This document shows positions 10,315 to 21,742 of a DNA stretch of 64,000 nt, piece by piece; within the stretch, counting starts at the first letter, position 1, and every line of letters starts with the position of its first letter. A program made the translations under genes and the position numbers. The notes beneath the pieces were generated by a model, which worked only from the letters and a program-made list of their open reading frames with translations, had not been told where the DNA came from and did no database searches. Origin of the DNA: Adiantum capillus-veneris (lineage: Eukaryota; Streptophyta; Polypodiopsida; Polypodiales; Pteridaceae). The stretch spans positions 128,327,518-128,391,517 of the forward strand of contig CM043968.1 of assembly GCA_014529385.2 (NCBI GenBank), read 5' to 3'.

Positions 10315-10839
10315 CTACATCAACAGCCTCTTTACCACTGGTGGGTCTGGCAGGGGATCAAAAAATATGACATCTTTTGGTCCCCTAAACCTTGGGCCTA
10401 CCCTCATGGGCCTGATCCTACCTGGGTATATTACTGTGGCTACCTGATCATAGACCCAGTGATTTTGTAACACTTCTATCCCATTTACCACAATGGTCTG
10501 ATCTAGATCTTCAGTCCCACTAAAGAAGAAAACTTCGATGGTCCGAAGTGTTTCTGTCCACTTGAGTCTTTTTAGATTGAGTGTCAACCCTTCTAACTGT
10601 CCCGCATCAATCAGGAAAATTCCACCAAACTGTGACCAGCTGATTCCCCATGTAAGAGGAGGGGAAAACATCAAATCTAACAATTGCATGATACTCTTGC
10701 GAAGTATAAAGTTGTTGGAGCTGCAAGCAGCCTCGAACATGATGTTGAAAATCACAAACTTTTGGTAAGCTTGGCGGATATTTTCCTGTATTGATAGGGA
10801 TATTCTCATTTCACAATATACCATAATTAAAAAATGCAA
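10315..10839 (-). CDS. Unrecognised 174-codon ORF between primer site and gag of element F
   Basis: Starts MHFLIMVYCEMRIS and ends DPLPDPPVVKRLLM, with ordinary composition (WGISWSQFGGIFLIDAGQ, VIYPGRIRPMRVGPRFRG). It lies just downstream of the primer site on the coding strand of the element, where a leader would normally be. No Gag, protease or known domain is visible. It could be captured host sequence, an extra ORF of this lineage or a chance open frame; an ORF of similar size on the opposite strand (9988-10470) only partly overlaps it. Confidence 0.35.
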   Translation of the reverse strand: MHFLIMVYCEMRISLSIQENIRQAYQKFVIFNIMFEAACSSNNFILRKSIMQLLDLMFSPPLTWGISWSQFGGIFLIDAGQLEGLTLNLKRLKWTETLRTIEVFFFSGTEDLDQTIVVNGIEVLQNHWVYDQVATVIYPGRIRPMRVGPRFRGPKDVIFFDPLPDPPVVKRLLM

Positions 10840-10899
10840 TACAACTTATGCCTATTTCCCAACTTTTTTCCTCCTAAGGTCAGGACCTTATTAAACCAT

Positions 10900-10911
10900 G
10901 CTCTGATACCA
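10900..10911 (-). promoter_or_regulatory. Primer binding site, initiator tRNA-Met (element F)
   Basis: The minus strand reads TGGTATCAGAGC two bases inside the 5' LTR. This is the classic plant primer site complementary to the 3' end of initiator tRNA-Met. Confidence 0.92.
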
Positions 10912-10913
10912 CT

Positions 10914-12678
10914 TGTAAGATCTCCAAACCCGCCGAACCCAAAAGCGAGATGGAACCTTTGACAGGTCTCTAGGCCTTCTAAGGTCAAAGTCTTTAAACA
11001 AGGAAAGTTCCAGGGAATTCACCCTTACCATTGACAATGGTTTAGGTTTATAGCCCTAGAAGAGACCTAGTCCTATCTTGCAGAGGAAATGGGACCCTAA
11101 AAAAAAATTCCGGCCCTAAATCTTCATCCTTTAGATTAAGGTTTCCTTAGCCAACGCTTTTTTCCCTCTAGCATATGTGAGGGCACAGCCGCTGGTGGAT
11201 TCCTTGTCCAAGTGAAGAAGTTTCTAATCGTTTTAGTGCGCGGGAATGGATAGTTACCTGACTAATCAGGTCTGCCCGTCCATGATTGACAACCTTAGTC
11301 AATCCCCACTTACCACCCCGCACTCACACATGATTCTATTGTTGTTTAGTTACTACCACATTCTTTTCACAATTAAAATAATGATTCCTTTTTAACTTTT
11401 CAAACTGCATTTCCTTAAGACCACCTATACAAGGGTGAAAAACGGCACCCATTCCTTATTTATATAACCGGGGTGGAAAGTCTTCACCCAAAGTCCAGGC
11501 GCCCATACGCCAAAACCAGTTGCCCATACAACCGGGCCGCTCCCCTAGGACAAAAAAACGGTATCCTAACTTATGTAGAAACATCAAGACATGACACGAA
11601 GTAGAAACTCATCGTTCATGGGGGTAACCGACTTAACCGTGGCTAGAAAGCCAATCATAATCATCAAAATATAACAAGGAGTCGGAGGTGTCTTGAGACA
11701 AGCTGTCTTAAGGATGTCCAAACATTTCTTTTCTATTTCAACCAGTCATAACCCAATCAGTCCTTTCCTAATTACAATCATTGCTCGCGGGTTTCGTGGA
11801 AGTTACCTTCTGTTTACGGCCAGTTTTTTTTCCTTCCTAACCTTACGTATGCAATGCTAAACTTAAAATGAACTCTAAAAGCTATTAATGGCATAATTGA
11901 AATCCACCAGGGACTGGTCGTCCATCTGCTGTGGGGCAGGTGCCCGTAAACTCTCCTCTGTTGGCCTATGGCTAGGCCCTGCTTCATGGTCGTTAGTTGC
12001 TTTGTTGCGTTTGTTACTAACATCTTCATCTTCAGTCAAAGGGTTCCCCCTGGTTCTCTTGGGAGCTATTTCGGCAGCCTTTAGGGTTAATCAATTAGAG
12101 ATTAAACTCTAATGATTTCTGTGTAGTGTTTCTCCCTAGATGAGAGAGAAATTCTCAATGCTCCAAGTCTGTCAAAATATGAAGAGAAAGGTCCTATTTA
12201 TAACTTTTTCTGGGCATCCGGCAGATTTTGGCAGCTTTCCCCTAGTCCAAGCAGCCCTCTAGCTTGAAATTTGCGCCATTTTCAGCCATCACTGCTCCTG
12301 GCAAGTTTCCCCAGCTTCCACACTCACCCCATACCTTCCAGAATTTGCCTGGTTGATTTTTGTAGATTTTTAATGATGAAATTTGGAATTTCCTATCTAA
12401 CTCTAGAACCTTAGTGTAAAGAAGTCTTTGCTAATGATTAATAATGAAACCATCTAATTTTTGTTATTAATTAAATTTCTATGGTAATTTTCCAGGACCC
12501 GTAACTATTTCCGTTTTTATCGGAATCAGATTCTGAAAATTTCTAAACATAGTAAAGCTCTGCTTATGATTCTAATAATACCAAAATTAATAGTGTTTGG
12601 AGTCCTGCAATAGTGTTTTCCATTAAGTTTTGCAAACTTAGTACAATCTTTAAGGTTTCGGAAGCTGGAAACCTTACA
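10914..12678 (-). repeat. 5' LTR of element F
   Basis: 1,765 bp with the same TG/CA ends as 6816-8694. It lacks 113 bp through recombination between two AAGAC direct repeats still visible in the other LTR. Confidence 0.9.
12195..12204 (-). promoter_or_regulatory. Probable TATA box in 5' LTR of element F
   Basis: The minus strand reads GTTATAAATA. The same motif is at 8211-8220 in the other LTR. It is the best core-promoter candidate in this LTR. Confidence 0.55.
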
Positions 12679-13119
12679 GTAGCCGCCCTTGTGTAGATAA
12701 GTCCAAATCGGACCCTCCAATCTTCCCATGTGTGGCCGCCCTTGAGAAGATAAGTCCGCTTTTGAATTCAGCCACCGGCCACCGGCCATTGACTACCGGT
12801 CAATGGCCAAATTCAGCCAAATGACCATTTTTCGATCATTTTTCGGCCGCCGCTTGGCCATAATATTCCGGCCGTAAAAATTTTGGCAAAATATTCCAGC
12901 CATAATATTCCGCCCGACCATGATATTCCGGCAAAAAGGAATATTTTGGCTTGAGACTGGCCGGTGAAAATTTTGATTTCCGGTGAGTGACTTTATTTTT
13001 TGGCGAGTTATTTTTCTTAACGCACGATGGCTTCTCCTCATAATGGGGACTTACAAATGTGCGTTTTTAACACAAAATATTACAAGGGGTAAATGAGGCT
13101 CCATACTTAACACTAGCAA
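12679..13119. other. Non-coding stretch with repeated ATATTCCGGC-like motifs
   Basis: Contains local repeats such as CATAATATTCCGGCC and CATGATATTCCGGC (about 12860-12945) and CCACCGG direct repeats near 12771-12788. No gene is seen. It may be part of an old LTR, since LTR-like sequence follows. Confidence 0.4.
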
Positions 13120-13615
13120 GAAGAGTTATGATAAGTGAGGAACTAATTCTTTCTCCTATGAAATGTTTCTTCTTCCTCTTCCCTACCCTCATTACCTGCT
13201 AGCTCTCTCCACCTTCGAAGGTGTTTGAGGTCTTGGGATTGGGGCTTGGGATAGTTAAAGCTTTTTTCAAGTTTATGTTATGTTTGTGATGCATGAATTT
13301 TTCATCTTCATTGCATCACTTAGGTCACAAGGAACACAAAGATTGTACTGTAACAAGTCTCTCTTAATGGGAGAAATCATAATACAAATGCATATTGGAG
13401 GGGGGACCGGCTCCACATAAATCCGGTTTTGAACTATTGTCATGTTCTCTAAATTCTCTCTCTTGCAAAAGTATTGATCATGCCAAGTTAAGTAATTCCT
13501 ATGATTATGTTGCTATCTTCAATTTTGTTCACCCGCTATGCTCACAAATTCATTTCTCAAAAGTACTCTCATTAATTTCCGCTACTCTCAAGTTAAATAT
13601 GCCAACTCCATTACA
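13120..13615 (+). repeat. Diverged LTR end related to family E
   Basis: Runs parallel to 17155-17642 of the family E LTR: CTGCTAGCTCTC, TTCGAAGGTGTTTGAGGTCTTGG, AACACAAAGA, GTCTCTCTT.ATGGGAGAAA.CATAATACAAA and GGGGACCGGCTCCA all occur in order, and it ends CCATTACA. There is no tRNA primer site after it, so it is truncated on the internal side. Confidence 0.65.
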
Positions 13616-13891
13616 CTAACTCACTGATCCAATTCTGTAGCTCAAGTTTGGACATGAGATAGTCAAGTAGATCAAGCTTCCCACAATCTTCCTGTACATG
13701 GTAGCATTATCACATTAGGAAGGGAATGGGGTCTAAGGGGGCCTCTTTATTTTCCATGGGATTAAAAAGGAGATTATGGAAGGGAAAATGGGTGGATTCC
13801 ATGTGGCTGCCTTTTCTGTTTGGGGGATGGGCATTGGCGGTCAGAGTGTTCAGAAGCCATGGAATATGATCGAAAGAAGTAGAAACGTTAT

Positions 13892-14947
13892 GTGGGAAAA
13901 CAGCCTAGTGTGGATATGGTCGAGATTGAAGGATTGGAGGAGTTAGATCCGGTGGTTTTACTAATAATGCAATCTGGTAAAAATGTGGTTCCAACAACTG
14001 ATGGTAAGCTTCCAAATTGGACAACTCAAGAAGAAGTACGGAAAAAGACTGTGACCTGGATGCCACAGTCAGCACCACCAGTGAAATCATCAGGACCATC
14101 GATCGTTGGTCTGGAAACAAATGATGGGAAAGACAGAAACAAGGATGATACTAGGGAAGGGGATGATTGGAATTCAGGTTGGAAAGAGATGCTCAATTTG
14201 CCAATACAAGTACCTTTGGGTTCACTACTGAAATTGATTCCGAATTTTCATAATGCCTTGCTAAGCCAGAAGTCCAAAGAGCTGAGGGAAGTGGACATTG
14301 CGATAGCTGAAGGCGAGGGGGACGAGTCAGCCCCGCTGTCGGCAAATAGGATCATGGATATTTGCATTCCGGAGCTTTCAGTCAGATATCATGGTACATA
14401 CATCGACAAGGTACTATTAGATGGAGGAGTGGGAGTAAATATTATTACTCAAGCAGCTTGTGAGCGTTTTGGACTCAGTGATTGGGAACCTTCACCCTTT
14501 GTAGTTCACATGGTAGATCAAAGAAGAGTGCAACCAGTAGGATTACTTCGGGGCATTGTCCTAGATGTAGCTGGCCTTTCTTTTGCTGTCTCTTTAGTAG
14601 TCTTGAATATTGAGAATCATAGTCAGGATTATCACATTATTTTGGGGAGACCATGGTTAAGACAAGCCAGGGTAAAGCACAATTGGGAGGCAAGTATGCT
14701 TACAGTTAAGAAGGGTTGCAGGAAAGTTCGGGTGATGTTGGGAACATGTAGGCAACCCATTCAAGCAGCATGGCCTGTGATAGTAGAAACAATAAATATG
14801 GAAGAAGGATTCGAAGAAGATGAAGAGGAGCAATTTTTGAAGGCTAACCCGGATTTAGTTTCTTTGTACCTCGCTGACATTTCTATGATTCTGGAGGGGG
14901 AATCTCTTGGGGCTATAGGAATTTCACCCAAGACAGGGATGCAATAG
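13892..14947 (+). CDS. Retropepsin-like protease region of element H
   Basis: 351 codons. The first 150 are a linker from Gag (charged, SAPPVKSSGPS). The aspartic protease fold follows, with VLLDGGVGVNIITQAACERF (about residues 170-190; Asp-Gly-Gly instead of the usual Asp-Ser/Thr-Gly) and the flap/second half YHIILGRPWLRQARVKHNWE. Retropepsin cleaves the Gag-Pol polyprotein inside the particle. Asp-Gly-Gly at this site also occurs in element D here, so it is probably normal for this lineage. The upstream Gag is missing; the first Met is only the first after a stop. Confidence 0.8.
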   Translation: MGKQPSVDMVEIEGLEELDPVVLLIMQSGKNVVPTTDGKLPNWTTQEEVRKKTVTWMPQSAPPVKSSGPSIVGLETNDGKDRNKDDTREGDDWNSGWKEMLNLPIQVPLGSLLKLIPNFHNALLSQKSKELREVDIAIAEGEGDESAPLSANRIMDICIPELSVRYHGTYIDKVLLDGGVGVNIITQAACERFGLSDWEPSPFVVHMVDQRRVQPVGLLRGIVLDVAGLSFAVSLVVLNIENHSQDYHIILGRPWLRQARVKHNWEASMLTVKKGCRKVRVMLGTCRQPIQAAWPVIVETINMEEGFEEDEEEQFLKANPDLVSLYLADISMILEGESLGAIGISPKTGMQ

Positions 14948-15013
14948 AAAGCTTGGCCTAGTCCTGAATCATTGGAGGATATTGTTAAGCAGTAACGTGC
15001 GTTTGAAGCATAG

Positions 15014-16048
15014 ATGGGGAAAATTACAAGAGTGAAGGAAGATGAATTGGAGCAGGTCTTTCGACGGGAACAAGCGGAGTCTCGGCCCATTTATATTAAC
15101 AAGCAGCTTGAGGAAAGTTTTCGAGGAGACTTGATTGGCTTACTAATAGAATTTAAATATGTTTTCGCATGGAAATATGCAGATATGAAAGGATTGGATC
15201 CAAAGTTTTATCAGCATACTATTAACTTAAAACCAGATGAGGTGCCAGTGAAGCAGCATTCTTATAGGATGAATCCAAATGTGGCAAAGCAAGTTAAGGT
15301 GGAAATTGATCGTCATTTGGAGGTGGGTTTTATTACCCCTATTGATAATCCCCAGTGAATTTCTCCCATTGTGGTGGTACCAAAGAAAAACAAGAAAATT
15401 CGCATCTGTGTGGATTATCGAAAGCTGAATGCAGCTACAGTTCTGGATCCTTTTCCTCTTCCAATTTTGGATTCTATTTTGGATGATGTGGCAGGGCATG
15501 AGATGTATACTTTTCTGGATGGGTTTAGTGGATATAACCAAATTAGAATGGCGTTGTAAGATCAGCCTAAAACAGCTTTTATCACAGCATGGGGAATTTT
15601 TGCATGCACAGTGATGTGGTTCGGATTAAGGAATGCGCCCTCAACTTTTCAAAGGGATATGTTTCAAATTTTTGGTCCCTATTTGACAGATTTTATGCGG
15701 GTTTTTTTGGATGATCTTAGTTTTTTTTTAGCACAAAGCTGGAGCATTTGAAACAATTGCGGTTATGTTTTATGAAATGTCAAGAGGTAAAATTCAGTTT
15801 AAATCCTCTCAAATGTGCATTTGCAGTTAAAAGTGGAAGGTTATTGCGTCATATAATCTTTGAGGATGGCATTTTCGTGGATCCGGATAAAATAGCCGCA
15901 ATTATGGAAGTGCCGCAACCGGTGAATTCAAAACAGTGCTAAGTCTTTTTGGGTCAAGCTCGTTGGCATGGGAGGCATTTGAGGTTTGTCACACATTTGG
16001 AAATCCCGATTAATCAGGCAGCACATTCTAAGGATTTTGAATGGACGA
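15014..16048 (+). pseudogene. Reverse transcriptase of element H, 5' part
   Basis: Successive segments give YADMKGLDPKFYQHTINLKP, PVKQHSYRMNPNVAKQVK, IRICVDYRKLNAATVLDPFP, FLDGFSGYNQIRMAL, AFITAWGIFACTVMWFGLRNAP and the catalytic FLDDLSFF, then IIFEDGIFVDPDKIAAIME. At least two nonsense codons (TGA near 15356, TAA near 15557) and frameshifts after 15720 disable it. Element E then interrupts it at 16048. It is the DNA-synthesising enzyme of the element. Confidence 0.85.
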
Positions 16049-17642
16049 TGTCATAATAATCAATATCTAATTCTTCTAAATGATTTTCTCATGTTAAACT
16101 GATCATTTAATATGGGGAAGTGCCAGGGAGAAAATCCTAGAATATTGGTTAAGCTAGCAGACCGGCCACAGTAGGGATCCAAAGGAGGGAAAATAGGGAT
16201 CCAAAGGGGGGGCCATCTGCAACAGATCCATGTGCAACAATGGGCTAAAAAGACCCTAAGGTTCAGCCCATTAAGACTTCCAAAATGCTAAGGTTCCAAA
16301 ATTCAAAGGTTGTGTCCAAAGGTCAACCTTAAGGGAATTGGATGCTCTGTGTGTGTACAAAAAAGTCTTTGCAATCCCTACTTGGGAGGGGGCGAGCCTG
16401 GCATGTAGGGGATGAGAGAGAAAGCCACACACACACAAACACACACAAGCTCCCTTTACACAAAGGGAATGAGGGACACATGCTAGCTCCCTAGGCCAGA
16501 TGCCCACAAGGTGTACCCAATTCCTAGTGGATGGCCTTGGAGGTGGACCAATGAGAATTAGGCTAGAGTAAATCTAGTTTAATTAATTTAAAAAACACTT
16601 AATAAAAGAACCAATGAAAATTAATTCCTCTAGAAGACTATTGGACAGTCTCCCAAGGGGTCCAATGAGCATTCAACAGCCCAATGGCTTGCCTGATTCC
16701 TATTGGCCAGGAGGCAAAGGGGTCCAATGAGAGTTTAGTTGAATTATTAAATTACCTAAAGCTCTCACAAAAGGGAAAAGGGGGACACATGTCAGAAGGC
16801 TATCACTTATGCAGCTTAATAGTCGTTGGCTTGACCTGGGGAGGTCCAATGAGGGTAGAGCAAGAGCAAATAGCAAGAGGGCTCGCCCAAGAGATAGAGG
16901 GGGCTTATTTTTGCAAGGCATTATCACACACACACACACTCACACAATCTCATGTGTGAAGTAAAGAAGACTATCTCTTCCCAAGCTTGAATGGAGAGCT
17001 CATCACCTACTCCAAGCTTGTGAGATAGAAGCCAACATCGGCACACTCTTGGCATGTGGATGCAAATCCAACCAAGGGCCAAGCTTCAATGCATTCTCAT
17101 CTCCTCTACCATGCTAATTACTAAGCTAAGCTATGCTAATATGAGTGATTATGTGAGGAGATGTACATCTTTCTTGTAAGATATTCCTTCTTCCTCTCAA
17201 TCTACTTTCATACCCTGCTAGCTCTCACCATCGTCAAAGGTGTGTGAGGTCTTGGGTCTGAGACCGGGGATAATTGATGTTGTGTTTGCTAAGTGTTTTT
17301 CTTAGTGCATGAAGCTTTCATCTTCATTGCACTAGCTAGTCTTGAAGGAACACAAAGAATTGTATTGTACAATGTCTCTCTTGATGGGAGAAACCATAAT
17401 ACAAAGCCTTTTGGAGAGGGGACCGGCTCCATGCAAATCCGTTCCTCAATTGCTGTCAATAGCTTAATTTCTCTCTCTTTTGAAAGTATTGTTCATGCTA
17501 TCTAACTAGGTGTTATGCTTTTTGTTGCTCTCTCCACCCAAGCACTCTTGTAATTCTCATTAGGAATCTATTCCAATGAAATGCTCACTATGTTCATGCT
17601 AATTTCCGCTACACACAAGTTTTTAGGCCATTAAATGTTACA
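16049..17642 (+). repeat. 5' LTR of element E
   Basis: 1,594 bp. Eight CCAAT pentamers in both orientations fall within 16548-16850. A CA-rich microsatellite near 16922-16942 is much shorter than in the 3' LTR. Confidence 0.93.
16548..16850. promoter_or_regulatory. CCAAT-box array in the LTR of element E
   Basis: CCAAT starts at 16548, 16611, 16662, 16681, 16724 and 16846; ATTGG (reverse) starts at 16640 and 16702. Most sit in a repeated TCCAATGAG context. The pattern persists in the other two LTR copies. CCAAT is the NF-Y binding site; a promoter or enhancer role is inferred. Confidence 0.5.
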
Positions 17643-17643
17643 T

Positions 17644-17655
17644 TGGTATCAGAGC
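17644..17655 (+). promoter_or_regulatory. Primer binding site, initiator tRNA-Met (element E)
   Basis: TGGTATCAGAGC begins two bases after the LTR end. Confidence 0.95.
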
Positions 17656-18040
17656 ACAAGGTTTCTCTTTTCTTGCTCAAGAAGGGAGGTCCTCAAGCTA
17701 GCTATAAATGGTTGGTATTATTAATTGCCTGTGATTAAGTAGAATAGGGATTTTACAGCCTTGCAGTGCGCCTGCCTTCGTGCAGTTAACGGGGCATCAC
17801 CGTCGAGAGCTATGGTCTTAATAGTGGAGTCCTAAGGGGCTTGCCTATGGCTTAACCACTAGCGGGAGCCGTTGCTATTTTGGTGTTAAGAGACCCTCTC
17901 TTCTATTCCTTGCAATTAATGGTATTCGATCCACGGGTACAATAGCTTGAGTGATTTTTCTAAAGGGGTAAAGAGGAGTAGCAACTAGGTCTTGAAGTGC
18001 CAAAGTACACCTAAAAAGTTTACACCTAATAGTTGTTAGA

Positions 18041-18930
18041 ATGGCCGATGACAATAGTAAAGAGAGTGAAATTAATGTTGATAACTTTGATTTTGCTAAT
18101 GAGCAAGCTACTAATGATGCTCTGATGCTTGTTAACTATCTTGTTTCTAGGCTTCAACAAGCCATGGGCAATCCATCTCTCCAAAGTGAAGTGCAATGGC
18201 AGCTCCGTGCTCACGGGATTCTCCAAGCTCACTACCATGACGAGAGAAAACCTAGGAAGCCTCCTTGTGAGACTTCCAAAAGAGGTCTCTCTCCGATTCG
18301 GGAAGAAGAAGAGAGTCCATATGAAGGGCCCAAGAATTTACTTCTTGATGATGCATCTCCTTCCCAAAGGAGAACTCAAGAGCCTCCACCGAAGGAACGA
18401 GAAATAAGTGAGTCTCCCGCCACCTCGACGGAGATGGCTCCATGAAGACGGCGGGCTAAATGCTCTCCATGACCACCAAAGCGGAGAAGACCATCGCACC
18501 TTTCTCCACATCATAATTCAAAGAGGGATGATAAAAAGCAAGAGAAGAAAAAGGCAAGAAAGAGGACACCCTCTTCTCCATCTTCTTCATCCTCTTCCTC
18601 TTATGAAAGTGATGGTTAAGACAACAAAGATCAAGACAAGAAAAAGGCGAGAAAGAGGTCACCCTCTTCTCCACCTTCAAATTCTTCTCCTTCTGAAGAA
18701 AGTGATGTTGCATCCTTTGAACCATAAAAAAGAAGAGGCCATAGGAAATCCTATGCCGCATGAAGAGGTCCTCCAAGCTGAAGAAATTCAAAGAGGGAGG
18801 GAAGAGCATCTCTTTCCTTACCTATGATGGCACCTTTGGTGCTAGGGACAATGTCTTGGCCTTTATCCAATAGTTTGATGCGGCGTTTGGAGATGAGGGC
18901 TTCACGGAGTCCTCTAAGCTATGCCATGTA
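18041..18930 (+). pseudogene. Gag N-terminal part (element E)
   Basis: The ATG at 18041 starts MADDNSKESEINVDNFDF, about 400 bp after the primer site, a usual spacing. The first 134 codons are open; then stops and frame changes cut a low-complexity basic/Ser-rich region (KKARKRTPSSPSSSSSSS). Capsid-like sequence (SISFLTYDGTFGARDNVLAF) begins near 18800 and continues in the next entry. Gag forms the particle and packages RNA. Confidence 0.75.
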
Positions 18931-18933
18931 GAT

Positions 18934-20697
18934 ATGCACTTTCAGAAGTCTGCCAGGCAATGGTGGTCTAGCCTACGAGCCAACGGTGAAGCTCCAGGAA
19001 CATGGAAAGCTTTAAGAGCTTCCATTATGAAGCAGTTTTTGGCCACCGATGCCAAAGACAAAGTACTCACCGAATGGAGAAGCTTAAAGCTCTCTCCCTA
19101 TGAATCCATCCACAAATATGTAGACAAGTTTTGGGACTTACAACTCAAATCCACTGTCTTCAAAAAGTTGGATTTTGGAGAGCAAAAGCAACAATTTTGT
19201 GCGGGCTTAACCGAAGAAATGGCGGAGTATGTCAACTTCCAAAGGCCACGTACCATATCGGCGGTAATACACCATACTATGGTGGCCTCTCGAATCAATT
19301 TCCAAAAGGGGGCTAAAAGAAATAATTAGCCCACGGAAAACAAGGGTTCCAACGAGCCTAAGGGGAAGGACAAGGTCCAAAAGTCTCCTAAGGGCAACTC
19401 CAAAAAAGATAAAGAGAAGGGAGTTTACAAAGGTAAAAAAAAACTCTCTCCTGAAGAGCTTGAGCATTATCACAAGGATAACCGGTGTTTCAAGTGCGGA
19501 GAACAAGGGCATGCGTACCGCCCTTGTCCCCAAAAGAACAACCGCCAAGATCCTCCTAGAGCTACCTTGGTTGAAATCCAAGAAGAGGAGACTCACCAAA
19601 CTCACCACAAAGGATCTTCTCTATGCCATGCTTGGGGAAAGGTAAGAGAACATGATGCTTTTATTCTCTTTGACCCTGGTTCTACTCACAATTTTATATC
19701 TATAGAGTTGGCCACCAAGCTAGGCATACAAGCCTACGAGATGGGAGATGTCCTACCCGCAGACACTGCTTTCAAGGAGCAAGAAGCTTCAGTCACTGCC
19801 TTAATCGGGAAATTGAGGCTTCATGTTCAAAGCTATGTGGACAAAGAGGACTTCTTTATCTCTCCTCTCAAGCATGAGGATGTAATCCTAGGGGCACCAT
19901 GGTTTGATCGCCTGGCTGCCAATGTTAAATTTCCTGAAAGGAGAATCTCCTTTAAGTTCAGGGAAAAAGACATGTATATAGATGCTAAGGAAATGGGTAA
20001 CACTATCCCCATTGTACATACAGCAGCTTTCAACAAGTCAATAAAGAGCTCTATTTCCATGTACATGATTTTTGTTAAAGATTCTCAAAATGAACCTAAT
20101 TTTTTAGCAAAAGAAAATAAAAGCAACCAAAAGGAATTAGAGTTATCCAATTTTCTCAAGGGGTTTCAAGATGTTTTTATTGACGACATCCCTTGTGAGT
20201 TACCTCCTAAACGGGGTAATGATGACCATGCAATTGGACTTCTTCCAGGAAGTTCACCGCCTAGCAAACCTCCTTATAGAGTTTCTCAAGCTCAACAAGA
20301 GGAGATTATGCGGCAAGTGCATGAGCTAGTTGAGAAGGGCATGGTTAGGCCTAGCTCATCTCCATTTTGCTCGCCTGTGCTATTAGTGCAAAAGAAAGAC
20401 GACACATATCGTATGTGTGTCGACTATAGAGCACTAAATAGGATCACTATCAAGAATAGGTTTCCCATTCCACAGGTAGAAGACCTATTTGATAAGCTAC
20501 AAGGATCAACCTACATCAGTAGGATGGACCTAAAAAGTGGCTATCATCAAATAAGGATAGTTGACCAAGACATTGTAAAGACCACATTTCGCACCACATT
20601 TGGTCTTTACGAATACATTGTCATGCCTTTTGGCTTGACTAATGCACCAGCCACATTCAACCTCTTGATGGAGAAGCTGTTCAGGAGTGTTCTTTGA
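18934..20697 (+). pseudogene. Gag capsid, CCHC knuckle, protease and RT in one frame (element E)
   Basis: A single frame broken only by a TAG at 19327-19329. Capsid: SARQWWSSLRANGEAPGTW and KYVDKFWDLQLKSTVF. Nucleocapsid knuckle: CFKCGEQGHAYRPC near 19486-19527. Protease: FILFDPGSTHNFIS (Pro in place of Ser/Thr before Gly) and VILGAPWF. RT: VQKKDDTYRMCVDYRALNR, FPIPQVEDLFDKL, MDLKSGYHQIRI and VMPFGLTNAPATFN. It ends one frame out from the catalytic motif, which is in the next entry, so a small indel near 20690 breaks RT. Confidence 0.9.
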
Positions 20698-21715
20698 TGA
20701 TATTATCATCTACTATAATTCATTAGACGAACACAAGCAACACCTCCAGGTAATATTTCAAGTTTTAAGAGAGAATAAACTTTATGTTAATCGAAAGAAA
20801 AGTGAATTTTTCTTGCAAGAGATTCAGTATTTAGGTCACATTATCTCTCAAGATGGCATCCAAATGGATCCATCAAAGTTAGAGGTAATAAAAGGATGGC
20901 CTAAACCAAAGAATCTTCATGAACTAAGAAGCTTTATAGGTATGTGTGCATACTATAGACGCTTCATAGAAAATTTCTCACAAATTACGGGACCATTACA
21001 TGACCTAACAAAGAAAAGCGTTAGGTACACATGGTCTACTAAGGAGAACAATGCTTTCGAAAAGCTTAAAGAAAAGCTTATCTCTCAACCTGTGCTTACT
21101 CTACCGGATCTCTCAAAACCATTTGAGGTCCAATGTGATGCTTGTGGTGATTGCCTTGGAGCTGTTTTGCTTCAAGAAGGGCATGCCATAGGCTATGAGA
21201 GTCGAAGGCTCGAGCCTGTTGAGCAAGCTCTAGGCATATATGAAAAGGAACTCCTTGCAGTTCTACATGCCTTAGACTCATGGAAGCACTATTTATTGGG
21301 GACTCCTTTCATTCTGCGAACGGATCACCAAAGTCTTAAGTACTTCATGATGCAGACCAAGCTCTCCGAAAAACAAATGAGGTGGGAAAATTTCCTTTCG
21401 CAATTTCATTTTCATATTGCTCACATTGCTGACAAGCATAATCAAGTAGCTGATGCACTCTCAAGACGACCGAGAGTGAATGTGGTTTCCATAGCAGTTC
21501 ACAATGATCTATCTTCAATGATAGATGAGTATGCTATTGATCCCGATTTTAGAGATGTGATTTCAGCCCTTGCATTAGGGAAGAAAGAAGAACCATTTAC
21601 TTTACAAGATGGTTATCTTCTCTATGGCAATAGACTATGTGTTACTAACTCACTACGTGAGGAAGTAATGTATGAATCTCATGCTCCACCTTATGCGGGG
21701 CATAGAGGGATTTAG
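20687..21715 (+). pseudogene. RT palm end and RNase H (element E)
   Basis: 342 codons starting at the RT catalytic motif FFDDIIIYYNS. They continue through YLGHIISQDGIQMDPSKL and the connection (LRSFIGMCAYYRRFIENFS), then RNase H: VQCDACGDCLGAVL (first Asp), YEKELLAVLHALDSWKHYL (Glu) and RTDHQSLKYFM (Asp), ending ADALSRRP. The start of the integrase zinc-binding region follows. RNase H removes RNA from the RNA-DNA hybrid. The stop at 21713 is a nonsense change. Confidence 0.9.
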
Positions 21716-21742
21716 TCTACCTTAAAGGGGATTTAAACATAT

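Larger units (their letters stand above)
6816..12678 (-). mobile_element. Chromovirus F, internally deleted Ty3/gypsy element
   Basis: Two direct LTRs (6816-8694 and 10914-12678) with TGTAAG...CTTACA ends surround 2.2 kb. The primer site for initiator tRNA-Met at 10900-10911 (minus strand) sets the orientation. The flanks GTAGT and GTAGC form a 5-bp target duplication with one change. Interior order on the minus strand: primer site, an unrecognised ORF, a gag scrap, part of reverse transcriptase, then integrase core with chromodomain. Two deletions, gag to RT near 9960 and RT to integrase near 9655, removed protease, RNase H and most of gag. It cannot move without help. Confidence 0.9.

Noticed and set aside
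9988-10470. 160-codon plus-strand ORF
   Set aside because: It lies antisense to element F, covering a gag scrap and the leader; composition (many aromatic, His-rich) looks like chance.
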